A stretch of DNA of 5,035 bases from NCBI GenBank assembly GCA_036556965.1, contig DATBIO010000003.1:1-5035 (forward strand), read 5' to 3'. Under the pieces are notes generated by a model. It saw only the letters and a program-made list of their open reading frames with translations. It was not told the DNA's origin and did not search any database. This document shows positions 1 through 5,035 of the stretch, piece after piece (positions within the stretch are counted from its first letter, which is position 1; the number at the start of each line of letters is the position of its first letter). Source of the stretch: DATBIO01 sp036556965 (GTDB lineage Bacteria; Acidobacteriota; Vicinamibacteria; Fen-336). The translations under genes were made by a program, and so were the position numbers.

Positions 1-1
1 C

Positions 2-337
2 AAGGGCAAGGAGGAGTCGCTCGGCCGCCAAACCGTCGAGGGCGTGGAGGCCGAGGGCACGCGGACCTCGTTCACCATCCCCGCCGGGGAGATCGGCAAC
101 GAGCGGCCGATCGAGGTGGTCTCCGAGCGCTGGTACTCGCCGGAGCTGCAGGTGGTGGTCCTGAGCCGCCACAGCGACCCGCGCTTCGGCGAGACCACCT
201 ACCGCCTCACCCGCCTCGCGCGCGGCGAGCCCGATCGCTCGCTCTTCGAGGTCCCCGCCGACTACAAGGTGGAGGAGGCCAGCCCCGGCCGCCGGGTCAT
301 GAAGTTCAAGCGGGAGCACGCGCCCGCCAAGCCGTAG
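2..337 (+). CDS. Conserved protein of unknown function, C-terminal part (5' end outside window)
   Basis: This is an open frame of 111 residues entered from the left edge and ending at TAG 335-337. It has no start in the window; the GTG at 44 is internal, because coding continues upstream in frame with similar codon use. The sequence is soluble-looking and rich in short beta-type segments. Key stretches are TIPAGEIGNERPIEVVSERW, then WYSPELQVVVLSRHSDPRFG, and near the end LFEVPADYKVEE. From memory, this block (TIPAG.IGN..PI..V.E.WYSPEL...V.....DPR.GE..Y.L, followed by LFEVPADY) recurs at the C-terminus of uncharacterised, probably exported proteins common in Acidobacteriota. I cannot name a domain or a reaction. 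The tail is basic and low in complexity. The gene converges on the minus-strand gene ending at 422. It is certainly coding; its function is unknown. Confidence 0.85.
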   Translation, partial: KGKEESLGRQTVEGVEAEGTRTSFTIPAGEIGNERPIEVVSERWYSPELQVVVLSRHSDPRFGETTYRLTRLARGEPDRSLFEVPADYKVEEASPGRRVMKFKREHAPAKP

Positions 338-352
338 CCGGCCCGGACGTCA

Positions 353-389
353 GGCGCGCCGCGCGGCACCTCCCCGCGCGCGGCGCGCC
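353..389. terminator. GC-rich hairpin between convergent genes, possible bidirectional terminator
   Basis: The arms 353-365 and 377-389 form a perfect 13-bp inverted repeat (GGCGCGCCGCGCG pairing with its complement) around an 11-base loop, GCACCTCCCCG. It lies 15 bases after the + strand stop and about 30 bases from the minus-strand stop, which is where a shared terminator for two convergent genes would be expected. No T-tract follows on either strand, so it is not a classical intrinsic terminator. It may act as a U-less terminator, a Rho-assisted barrier or a 3'-end protector. Chance self-complementarity is more common in such GC-rich DNA, but a 13-bp perfect stem is long. Confidence 0.45.
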
Positions 390-393
390 AGCT

Positions 394-412
394 TGCGCGG
401 CCCCGCCGCGCA
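394..412. terminator. Second hairpin of the convergent gap
   Basis: The arms TGCGCGG (394-400) and CCGCGCA (406-412) pair perfectly. One further C-G pair (401/405) can close a CCC triloop. It sits between the 13-bp hairpin and the stop of the minus-strand gene, so for that transcript it is the first structure after the stop codon. There is no T-run beside it. A role as the proximal half of a tandem terminator is inferred from position alone. Confidence 0.3.
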
Positions 413-421
413 GCACCGCGC

Positions 422-946
422 TCAGCGCGTGATGAGCCCCTTCAGCTTGCCGCGCGCGGGCTGCGCGTACGCGCAGTCGCGGCTGGCCACCTTCAGGTTG
501 GGACCGTCGAGGGTGAGCACCCACGCCGGCCGCCGGGACGGCACCGGGTAGCAGCCGGCCTCCGGCGGGAGGGGCACGAGGACCTGGACCTGGGGCAGGA
601 GGATCACGGGCTCCGCGGGCACGGCCACGCGGCGGCCGTCCTCGAAGGCCAGCTCCACCAGGGCCAGCACCGCCTTCTGCACGGGCCGGCCGCCGGAGAG
701 GACCAGGACCTGCGGCGGCTGGCCGGAGGGGTCGCCGGCGAAGGGCTGCGTCTCGACCTCGACCGCGCTGTCCGTGGCCGCGGGCGAGGCGGGAGCGGCG
801 CCCTGCCGCAGGTCGTCCACGTCCTTCCGCAGCGCGCGGGCCTCGTCCTCGAGGTTGCTCACGCGGAGGAAGTTCATCCAGATGAGGACCACCAGGCCGA
901 GCAGGGCGACCAGGCCCAGCACCTTGACGACCGTGCGCGCTTCCAT
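422..946 (-). CDS. Small membrane-anchored coiled-coil protein of unknown function
   Basis: This is a 174-residue protein, ATG at 946-944 and TGA at 424-422. Residues about 6-27 form one strongly hydrophobic helix (VVKVLGLVALLGLVVLIW) after a short N-terminus with one Arg and one Lys, so it is probably a single-pass anchor. A charged heptad-like stretch follows (about 29-48, NLEDEARALRKDVDDLRQ), then an Ala/Pro/Ser-rich linker (49-75). The C-terminal domain of about 100 residues has short beta-prone segments (VLVLSGG, AVLALVELAF, VILLPQVQVLVPL) and two cysteines, C132 and C158, which could form a disulfide if exported. I recognise no family. The frame stays open upstream of 946, but that part overlaps the hydrolase gene and is only a shadow. 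The start is supported by the TGATG junction with the upstream gene, which suggests translational coupling. A structural or partner role for the hydrolase is inferred from the operon only. Confidence 0.8.
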   Translation of the reverse strand: MEARTVVKVLGLVALLGLVVLIWMNFLRVSNLEDEARALRKDVDDLRQGAAPASPAATDSAVEVETQPFAGDPSGQPPQVLVLSGGRPVQKAVLALVELAFEDGRRVAVPAEPVILLPQVQVLVPLPPEAGCYPVPSRRPAWVLTLDGPNLKVASRDCAYAQPARGKLKGLITR

Positions 947-1989
947 CAGGCCGCCGTCCGCGCCGCCCCCGCGGGCCCGAAGGTGTCCCGCCACATCCGC
1001 CGGAGCGCGGCCCCGCGCCGCGCGAGGGGGTGGGTGACGCGCGTGACGGGCCCGCGTGGCCGCCCCGTGGCGTCCAGCGGCGCGCGCACGCCCCACGGGC
1101 TCCGGTCCGGCCGGTCGATGTAGCTGTAGCGCAGGTCCTCCACCTCGACCACGGGTCCCTCGGGGGTCGCGCGCACGCGCGCCAGCGTCTGCCCCATGGC
1201 GAACCACTCGAACAGCTGCACCTCCTCCAGGCGGCGCGCGGCGTCGATGAGCGGGTGGGGCTCGTCGGCGAAGCGGGCCCAGGCCACGGGCGCCGGACGC
1301 CAGAGGCTGAGCGCCCCCACCCGCACCTCGCCGCCCCCGCGGGCCACCACGTGGCGCAGCCACGGCTGCAACAGCGTGGGGTAGGCATGGACGCGCGCCC
1401 CCGCCACCCCCTCGCCCTCGAGCTGGCGCGCGGCGATGGACTCCGCGCGCCGGTTGAGGGCGCGGCCGTACCCCATCCAGCCCGCGGAGAGCACGAGGGC
1501 GGCGGCGGCCAGCCGCCGCCCGCGCGACCCGCGGGCGGCCACGGCCACCGCGGCTCCCGCCAGCACGATGGCGGTGTAGACGAGATCGATGATGGGCAGG
1601 GCGTCGAGGGCCAGGCGCGCGCGCGAGAAGGGGGCGAGCCACTGCGTGCCCCAGCTGGTGGTCATGTCCATGAGCGGATGCAGGGACAGCGCGAGGACGA
1701 AGAGCAGCACCCAGGGACCGGGCGGCGCGTCGGGCCGGCGGCGCCGGTCCAGGCGCCAGGCCCCGGCGCCCAGCAGCGCCCCCGCCACCGGCCCGAACCA
1801 GAAGGCGTGCGTCAGGCCGCGGTGGTACCGCCATTCGCCGAGCGGCCCCGCCACGATGGTGGCCAGCACGTCCAGGTCGGGGAGGTTGTTCGCCACCGCT
1901 CCCCAGACCAGGGCCCGGCGCCCGAGCCGCCGCCCGCCGACCACGTGGCCGAGGGTGGCCCCGAAGAGCGCGTGCGTGACGTTGTCCAT
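946..1989 (-). CDS. YdjM/DUF457-family membrane-bound metal-dependent hydrolase
   Basis: This is a 347-residue integral membrane protein. The N-terminus MDNVTHALFGATLG is typical of this family and fixes the start at ATG 1989-1987. The conserved acidic/His motifs are all present: T5-H6, NNLPDLD (34-40), HRGLTH (56-61), HPLMD (104-108) and IIDLVYT (133-139). These are the presumed metal ligands. Hydrophobic segments at roughly 27-48, 62-80, 93-113, 131-151 and 160-175 fit a multi-pass N-terminal half. The remaining ~165 residues are more polar and probably form an extra-membrane domain. E. coli YdjM, the family namesake, is an inner-membrane protein in the LexA regulon, but the substrate of the family is not established to my knowledge. 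No LexA box is evident here. A G-rich run (GGGG, 2002-1999) 9 bases before the ATG is the only, weak, ribosome-binding candidate. It is first in a two-gene operon with the coiled-coil protein. Confidence 0.88.
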   Translation of the reverse strand: MDNVTHALFGATLGHVVGGRRLGRRALVWGAVANNLPDLDVLATIVAGPLGEWRYHRGLTHAFWFGPVAGALLGAGAWRLDRRRRPDAPPGPWVLLFVLALSLHPLMDMTTSWGTQWLAPFSRARLALDALPIIDLVYTAIVLAGAAVAVAARGSRGRRLAAAALVLSAGWMGYGRALNRRAESIAARQLEGEGVAGARVHAYPTLLQPWLRHVVARGGGEVRVGALSLWRPAPVAWARFADEPHPLIDAARRLEEVQLFEWFAMGQTLARVRATPEGPVVEVEDLRYSYIDRPDRSPWGVRAPLDATGRPRGPVTRVTHPLARRGAALRRMWRDTFGPAGAARTAA

Positions 1990-2006
1990 TCGCCGATTCC
2001 CCGCCC

Positions 2007-2029
2007 CGCCCTCCCGCGCCGGGAGGGCG
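2007..2029. repeat. GC-rich hairpin in the leader of the minus-strand operon
   Basis: This is a perfect 10-bp inverted repeat: 2007-2016 pairs with 2020-2029 around a CGC triloop. The core is CCCTCCC / GGGAGGG. It is located 17 bases upstream of the hydrolase ATG. On the minus-strand RNA its 3' arm contains GGAGG, a Shine-Dalgarno-like string, but that string lies about 20 bases from the ATG, which is too far for normal use. The hairpin could modulate translation or simply be compositional. Confidence 0.4.
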
Positions 2030-2052
2030 CTCGCCGCTGAAGCGCCGCGCTT

Positions 2053-2078
2053 CGGCGCGCAATGCTATCAGCGCGCCG
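2053..2078. promoter_or_regulatory. 8-10-8 perfect inverted repeat in divergent promoter region, operator candidate
   Basis: The arms CGGCGCGC (2053-2060) and GCGCGCCG (2071-2078) are exact complements. They are separated by an AT-richer 10-base spacer, AATGCTATCA. The centre-to-centre distance of the arms is 18 bp, close to two helical turns, as expected for a dimeric regulator. It sits between the divergent hydrolase operon and the peptidase gene. It covers the -35 zone of the proposed + promoter (TAAGCT at 2084) and the proposed minus-strand -10 (TAGCAT within the spacer). No binding protein can be named. In DNA this rich in GC, chance remains possible. Confidence 0.4.
2062..2067 (-). promoter_or_regulatory. 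Possible -10 box for the hydrolase operon
   Basis: Read on the minus strand this is TAGCAT, in the only AT-richer patch upstream of the hydrolase gene. A poor -35 candidate, AAGCTT, lies 17 bases further upstream (2090-2085). Use of this box would give a 5' leader of about 60-65 bases that includes the 2007-2029 hairpin. The hydrolase gene itself has no TANNNT element just before its ATG, unlike the two + strand genes. Confidence 0.3.
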
Positions 2079-2080
2079 TT

Positions 2081-2089
2081 TGCTAAGCT
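2081..2089 (+). promoter_or_regulatory. Extended -10 element of the peptidase gene (short-leader or leaderless type)
   Basis: TGCTAAGCT fits the extended -10 form TGnTAnnnT. The hexamer TAAGCT ends 8 bases before the ATG at 2098. With transcription starting about 7-8 bases after the -10, the mRNA would begin at or next to the start codon. There is no Shine-Dalgarno sequence before that ATG, which agrees with a leaderless message. No good -35 box is seen. The ATG at 2062 would lie upstream of this promoter and inside the inverted repeat, which argues against it as the start. Confidence 0.5.
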
Positions 2090-2097
2090 TCGGGCAC

Positions 2098-4278
2098 ATG
2101 ACGATGCACGCCCTGGCCACCGCATTCCTGCTCGCCGTCGCCCCCACCCGGCCCCTGACCTTCGACGACCTCTACCACCCGCTCCAGAAGCTGGACTTCT
2201 CCGCGCCCCCCGCCCCCGTCTGGGTGAGCGACACGCACTTCCTGTGGCCGCGGGCCGAGGGCGACGACGCCTTCACCGTCATGAGGGTGGAGGCGCTCAG
2301 CGGCCGCGCGGAGCCGCTCTTCGACCTCGCGCGCGCGGAAGCGGGGCTGGTGGAGGCGGGGGCCGATCCCAAGGAGGCCCGCACGGCCGCGCGGCGCAAG
2401 AGCTACGCCATGGGCGACGCTGCGGACGCCCTCCTGCTGGAGGCGGGAGGCGACCTCTACCATCTCCATCTCGGCACGCACGCGGTGCGGCGGCTCACGC
2501 GGACGGCGGGGACGGAGGAGCAGGCCGCGCTCAGCCCGGACGGGCGCCGCGTGGCCTTCGTGCGCGACCACGACCTGTACGTGGTGGAAACGGCCGGCGG
2601 CCGCGAGCGGCGGCTCACCACGGACGGGTCGGAGAACGTGCTCAACGGGAAGCTCGACTGGGTCTACCAGGAGGAGGTCTACGGGCGCGGCAAGTTCCGC
2701 GCCTTCTGGTGGAGCCCGGACGGGGCGCGCCTCGCCTTCCTCCGCCTGGACGAGACGCGCGTGCCGCGCTACACGCTGGTGGACGAGCTTCCCTACCGCC
2801 CCGCCCTCCAGACCTACCCGTATCCCAAGGCCGGCGACCCCAACCCCGTGGCCCGGCTGGGCGTGGCCGATGCCGCGCGCGGCGGCCTCGCCTGGATGGA
2901 CCTCCTCGCCCCCGCCGCCGACGAGCCCCTCGTGGTGGACGTGTCCTGGACGCCCGACTCGCGCCGGGTGGCCTTCCAGGTCCAGAACCGCGAGCAGACG
3001 TGGCTGGACCTCAACCTGGCCGACGCCGCCACCGGCCGCTCCCGGCGCGTGCTGCGCGAGACCACGCGCGCCTGGGTGGAGCCCCACGGCAGCCCGCGCT
3101 GGCTGGCCGACGGCAGCTTCCTCTGGCTCTCCGAGCGCACGGGCTGGAAGCACCTCTACCACCACGCCGCGGACGGGTCGCTGCGGCGGGCCCTCACCTC
3201 CGGCGAGTGGGAGGTGCGCGAGCTGCACGGCGTGGACCAGAGGGCGGGCGCGGCCTACCTCTCCACCACCGAGCGGGGGCCGCGCGGGCTCGACGTCTAC
3301 CGCTTGACCCTGGCCGACGGCGCCCGCACCCTGCTCACCCCCGACCGCGGCACCCACGCGCCGCACTTCGCCCCCTCCTTCGCGCTGTGGACCGACACCT
3401 GGAGCACCGTCGCCCAGCCGCCGGTGGTGCGCCTGGTGCAAGCGGACGGCACCGTGGCGCGCGTGGTGGACGAGCGGGCGGCGGAGCGGCTGCGCGGCTT
3501 CCGCTTCCTGGCGCCCGAGGCGCTGCAGGTGCCCACGCGCGACGGCGGGGTCATGGAGGCCTGGCTCTTCAAGCCCGAGGACTTCGACCCGTCGCGCCGC
3601 TACCCCGTCATCCAGTACACGTACGCGGGCCCCCACGCCCCCCGCGCCATCGACAAGTGGGACGCCGAGCACCTCTTCCACCAGCTCGTGCTGCAGAAGG
3701 GCGTGGTGGTCTGGGTCTGCGACAACCGCACGGCCAGCGGCAAGGGCGCCGTCTCCACCTGGCCCATCTACCAGCGGGCGGGCGAGCCGGAGCTCAGCGA
3801 CATCGAGGACGGGGTGGCGTGGCTGCGGCGCCAGCCCTGGGTGGACGCCGCGCGCATCGGCATCCGCGGCCACAGCTACGGCGGCTTCATGGCCGCCTAC
3901 GCCCTCACCCACGGCACCTCCTTCGCCATGGGCATCGCGGGCAGCCCCGTCACGGACTGGCGGGACTACGACAGCATCTACACCGAGCGCATCATGCGGC
4001 TGCCCGCCCACAACCCCGACGGCTACCGGCGCACCTCCCCCGCCCTCGCCGCCGCCGCCCTGCACGGGAAGCTGCTCCTGTACCACGGCCTCATGGACGA
4101 CAACGTGCACCCGCAGAACGCCACCCAGCTCGCCCACGCCCTCCAGCAGGCGGGCAAGCCGTTCCGCCTCATGACCTACGCGCGCACGCTCCACGCCTTC
4201 ACCGACCCGGGGGTGGTGCGGCACTGGCGGGCGCTGATGCTGGACTTCGTGGCGGAGACGCTGGGCGGCGCGCCGTAG
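2098..4278 (+). CDS. Periplasmic dipeptidyl-peptidase IV-like serine peptidase (family S9B)
   Basis: This 726-residue protein is normal length for bacterial DPP-IV. The family removes X-Pro or X-Ala dipeptides from peptide N-termini. Residues 3-18 (MHALATAFLLAVAP) look like a signal peptide, so a periplasmic enzyme is likely. The N-terminal half is a DPP-IV beta-propeller with recurring blade motifs (LSPDGRRVAFV, WSPDGARLAFL, WTPDSRRVAFQ). It carries the double Glu E192-E193 in WVYQEEVYGR, which binds the substrate amino terminus. The C-terminal alpha/beta hydrolase domain (about 510-722) has oxyanion Tyr Y509 in YAGP, nucleophile S593 in GHSYGG, D667 in DDNVH and H699 in LHAF. The Asp-His spacing of 32 equals that of human DPP4 as I recall it. 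S1-pocket residues W621, Y624, Y628 and V670 are kept. The usual Trp before the nucleophile (GWSYGG) is His here. I chose the ATG at 2098 because of the -10 element just before it; ATG 2062 would add 12 residues (MLSARRLLSFGH) and give a longer signal peptide. Confidence 0.93.
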   Translation: MTMHALATAFLLAVAPTRPLTFDDLYHPLQKLDFSAPPAPVWVSDTHFLWPRAEGDDAFTVMRVEALSGRAEPLFDLARAEAGLVEAGADPKEARTAARRKSYAMGDAADALLLEAGGDLYHLHLGTHAVRRLTRTAGTEEQAALSPDGRRVAFVRDHDLYVVETAGGRERRLTTDGSENVLNGKLDWVYQEEVYGRGKFRAFWWSPDGARLAFLRLDETRVPRYTLVDELPYRPALQTYPYPKAGDPNPVARLGVADAARGGLAWMDLLAPAADEPLVVDVSWTPDSRRVAFQVQNREQTWLDLNLADAATGRSRRVLRETTRAWVEPHGSPRWLADGSFLWLSERTGWKHLYHHAADGSLRRALTSGEWEVRELHGVDQRAGAAYLSTTERGPRGLDVYRLTLADGARTLLTPDRGTHAPHFAPSFALWTDTWSTVAQPPVVRLVQADGTVARVVDERAAERLRGFRFLAPEALQVPTRDGGVMEAWLFKPEDFDPSRRYPVIQYTYAGPHAPRAIDKWDAEHLFHQLVLQKGVVVWVCDNRTASGKGAVSTWPIYQRAGEPELSDIEDGVAWLRRQPWVDAARIGIRGHSYGGFMAAYALTHGTSFAMGIAGSPVTDWRDYDSIYTERIMRLPAHNPDGYRRTSPALAAAALHGKLLLYHGLMDDNVHPQNATQLAHALQQAGKPFRLMTYARTLHAFTDPGVVRHWRALMLDFVAETLGGAP

Positions 4279-4287
4279 CCCTGCCGC

Positions 4288-4302
4288 CCCGCGGGCCGCG
4301 GG
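4288..4302. terminator. Short GC palindrome after the peptidase gene, weak terminator candidate
   Basis: CCCGCGG and CCGCGGG flank a single central G. As RNA this can form a 6-bp stem with a GGC loop. It begins 10 bases after the peptidase stop. No T-tract follows and the stem is short, so termination is doubtful. A separate promoter-like element follows at 4321, which makes some transcriptional separation of the two genes plausible. Confidence 0.25.
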
Positions 4303-4320
4303 CGGGCCGACCCTTCGGCA

Positions 4321-4326
4321 TAGAAT
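4321..4326 (+). promoter_or_regulatory. -10 element TAGAAT of the dehydrogenase gene (leaderless type)
   Basis: TAGAAT is a good -10 hexamer in otherwise very GC-rich DNA and ends 7 bases before the GTG at 4334. That spacing would place the transcript start at or next to the start codon. No Shine-Dalgarno sequence precedes the GTG. The arrangement matches that before the peptidase gene (TAAGCT, 8 bases), which makes each call more credible. No -35 box is evident. Confidence 0.55.
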
Positions 4327-4333
4327 CGCCGGC

Positions 4334-5035
4334 GTGAGCGAGACGGCCACGGCCCCGCCCGCCGACGGCGCGCTCCCCGCGGCGCGCCTGCGCGAGCTGC
4401 ACCGCACGCTCCTGCTTCCCCGCCTCATCGAGGAGAAGGCCCTGCTCCTGCTTCGCCAGGGCCGGCTCTCCAAGTGGTTCTCGGGCATGGGCCAGGAGGC
4501 CATCGCCGTGGGTGTCACCGCCGCCCTCGAGCCCACGGACTGGATCCTCCCCATGCACCGCAACCTGGGCGTGTTCACAACGCGCGGGGTGGACCTCGGC
4601 ACGCTCTTCCGCCAGCTCTTCGGCAAGGAGGGCGGCTTCACCAAGGGCCGCGACCGCACCTTCCACTTCGGGCTGCTGGAGAAGCGGATCGTGGGCATGA
4701 TCAGCCACCTCGGCGCCATGCTGCCGGTGGCGGACGGCCTGGCCCTGGCCGCGCAGCTCCGCGGCACCCGGCAGGTGGCCGCCGCCTTCACCGGCGACGG
4801 CGCCACCAGCGAGGGCGACTTCCACGAGGCGGTGAACCTGGCCGCGGTGTGGAAGCTGCCCGTGCTCTTCGTGATCGAGAACAACCAGTACGGCCTGAGC
4901 ACGCCGGTGTCGGAGCAGTACGCCTGCGCGCGCCTCGCGGACCGCGGGATCGGCTACGGCATCCCCGGAGTGAGCGTGGACGGCAACGACCTCATCGCCG
5001 TGTACGACGCCGTGCGCGCCGCCGCCGCGCGCGCC
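4334..5035 (+). CDS. Thiamine-diphosphate-dependent 2-oxoacid dehydrogenase E1, N-terminal part (runs off right edge)
   Basis: There are 234 residues from GTG 4334, with no stop before the edge. E1 decarboxylates a 2-oxoacid on thiamine diphosphate and passes the acyl group to the lipoyl arm of E2. The thiamine diphosphate motif is complete: GDG at 154-156, with D155 as Mg ligand, GATSEGDFHEAVNLA after it, and NN at 183-184 in VIENNQYGLS. Other E1-alpha hallmarks are LPRLIEEKALLLLRQGRLSK (28-47), GMGQEAIAVG (51-60), MHRNLGVF (74-81), GRDRTFHFG (105-113) and SHLGAMLPVADG (124-135). The SKWFSG.GQEA and LPMHRNLGVFTTRG stretches resemble, from memory, the single-chain alpha/beta E1 of about 650-700 residues seen in Bacteroidota and relatives, usually labelled branched-chain 2-oxoacid or 2-oxoisovalerate dehydrogenase. 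A separate alpha subunit of about 330-400 residues is the alternative; only the part outside the window can tell. The start is supported by TAGAAT 7 bases upstream, and the next in-frame ATG (4488) would cut into conserved sequence. Confidence 0.92.
   Translation, partial: MSETATAPPADGALPAARLRELHRTLLLPRLIEEKALLLLRQGRLSKWFSGMGQEAIAVGVTAALEPTDWILPMHRNLGVFTTRGVDLGTLFRQLFGKEGGFTKGRDRTFHFGLLEKRIVGMISHLGAMLPVADGLALAAQLRGTRQVAAAFTGDGATSEGDFHEAVNLAAVWKLPVLFVIENNQYGLSTPVSEQYACARLADRGIGYGIPGVSVDGNDLIAVYDAVRAAAARA

Noticed and set aside
306..1388. A minus-strand open frame of 360 codons
   Set aside because: The translation is dominated by Arg, Gly, Ala and Pro, spans the convergent gap and the end of the first gene, and conflicts with the two supported minus-strand genes.
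1030..2040. A + strand open frame of 336 codons opposite the hydrolase gene
   Set aside because: It is Pro/Gly/His/Arg-rich with no motif. The minus-strand frame has the full YdjM motif set.
2062..2097. ATG at 2062 as the start of the peptidase (12 extra residues with an Arg-Arg pair, even faintly Tat-like)
   Set aside because: This stretch is better explained as promoter DNA, since it contains half of the inverted repeat and an extended -10 element just before ATG 2098. It remains a possible alternative because the extra residues would supply a positive n-region to the signal peptide.
1990..2097. A LexA-type SOS operator upstream of the YdjM-family gene
   Set aside because: YdjM of E. coli is in the LexA regulon, so I looked for a CTGT-N8-ACAG-like or similar spaced site and found none. 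The inverted repeat present is of a different type.
947..2125. Upstream extension of the small coiled-coil protein frame, making a 567-residue protein
   Set aside because: The added part is Arg/Gly/Ala-rich noise antisense to nothing conserved and overlaps the YdjM-type gene in another frame of the same strand. The sequence only becomes protein-like from the ATG at 946.
3868..3885. The Trp-to-His change at the nucleophile motif as a sign of an inactive pseudo-peptidase
   Set aside because: Ser, Asp, His, the oxyanion Tyr, the double Glu and the S1 pocket are all intact, and the frame is unbroken. An active enzyme is more likely.
2244..4337. A + strand open frame of 697 codons overlapping the peptidase
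   Set aside because: The translation is Arg/Gly/Pro/Ala repeats typical of an out-of-frame reading of GC-rich DNA. The peptidase frame carries all the catalytic motifs.
2083..4902. A minus-strand open frame of 939 codons antisense to the peptidase and dehydrogenase genes
   Set aside because: It is a shadow of GC-rich codon usage. Its translation is low-complexity (runs of Gly, Val, Arg, His, Ala) with no domain, while the opposite strand encodes two well-conserved enzymes.

Overview
This is a very GC-rich bacterial window. By eye it is roughly 70-75% G+C, with nearly all third codon positions G or C. It looks like ordinary chromosomal sequence: I see no mobile element, CRISPR array, tRNA or rRNA. 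The content suggests a high-GC member of the Acidobacteriota or a similar lineage such as Myxococcota. The grounds are an orphan conserved C-terminal region that I associate with Acidobacteriota, a periplasmic DPP-IV-type peptidase, a single-chain-style 2-oxoacid dehydrogenase E1, and short-leader or leaderless promoters. That placement is inference with low to moderate confidence.

Layout: (1) The 3' end of an unidentified conserved gene runs in from the left edge on the + strand and stops at 337. (2) An 84-base convergent gap holds two strong GC-rich hairpins. (3) Two minus-strand genes form a tight operon read from right to left. The first is a YdjM/DUF457-type membrane 'metal-dependent hydrolase' (946-1989). 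The second is a small membrane-anchored coiled-coil protein (422-946), whose start codon shares one base with the hydrolase stop. (4) A divergent intergenic region (1990-2097) carries a GC-rich hairpin, an 8-10-8 perfect inverted repeat and promoter-like elements for both directions. (5) A complete S9B dipeptidyl-peptidase-IV-like serine peptidase follows on the + strand (2098-4278). (6) A 55-base gap then carries a palindrome and a TAGAAT element. (7) The last gene starts with GTG at 4334 and runs off the right edge. It is a thiamine-diphosphate-dependent 2-oxoacid dehydrogenase E1, probably of the branched-chain type and possibly a fused alpha/beta chain.

How the genes work together: the peptidase would release dipeptides from periplasmic peptides, and the E1 would oxidatively decarboxylate 2-oxoacids derived from branched-chain amino acids. 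A peptide and amino-acid catabolic lifestyle is therefore plausible, but the two genes seem to have separate promoters, so this is only suggestive. The hydrolase and the coiled-coil protein are probably co-translated and may act together at the membrane. I found no clearly new biological system. The points most worth a second look are the divergent-promoter palindrome, the repeated leaderless-type start architecture, and the coupled pair of membrane genes.
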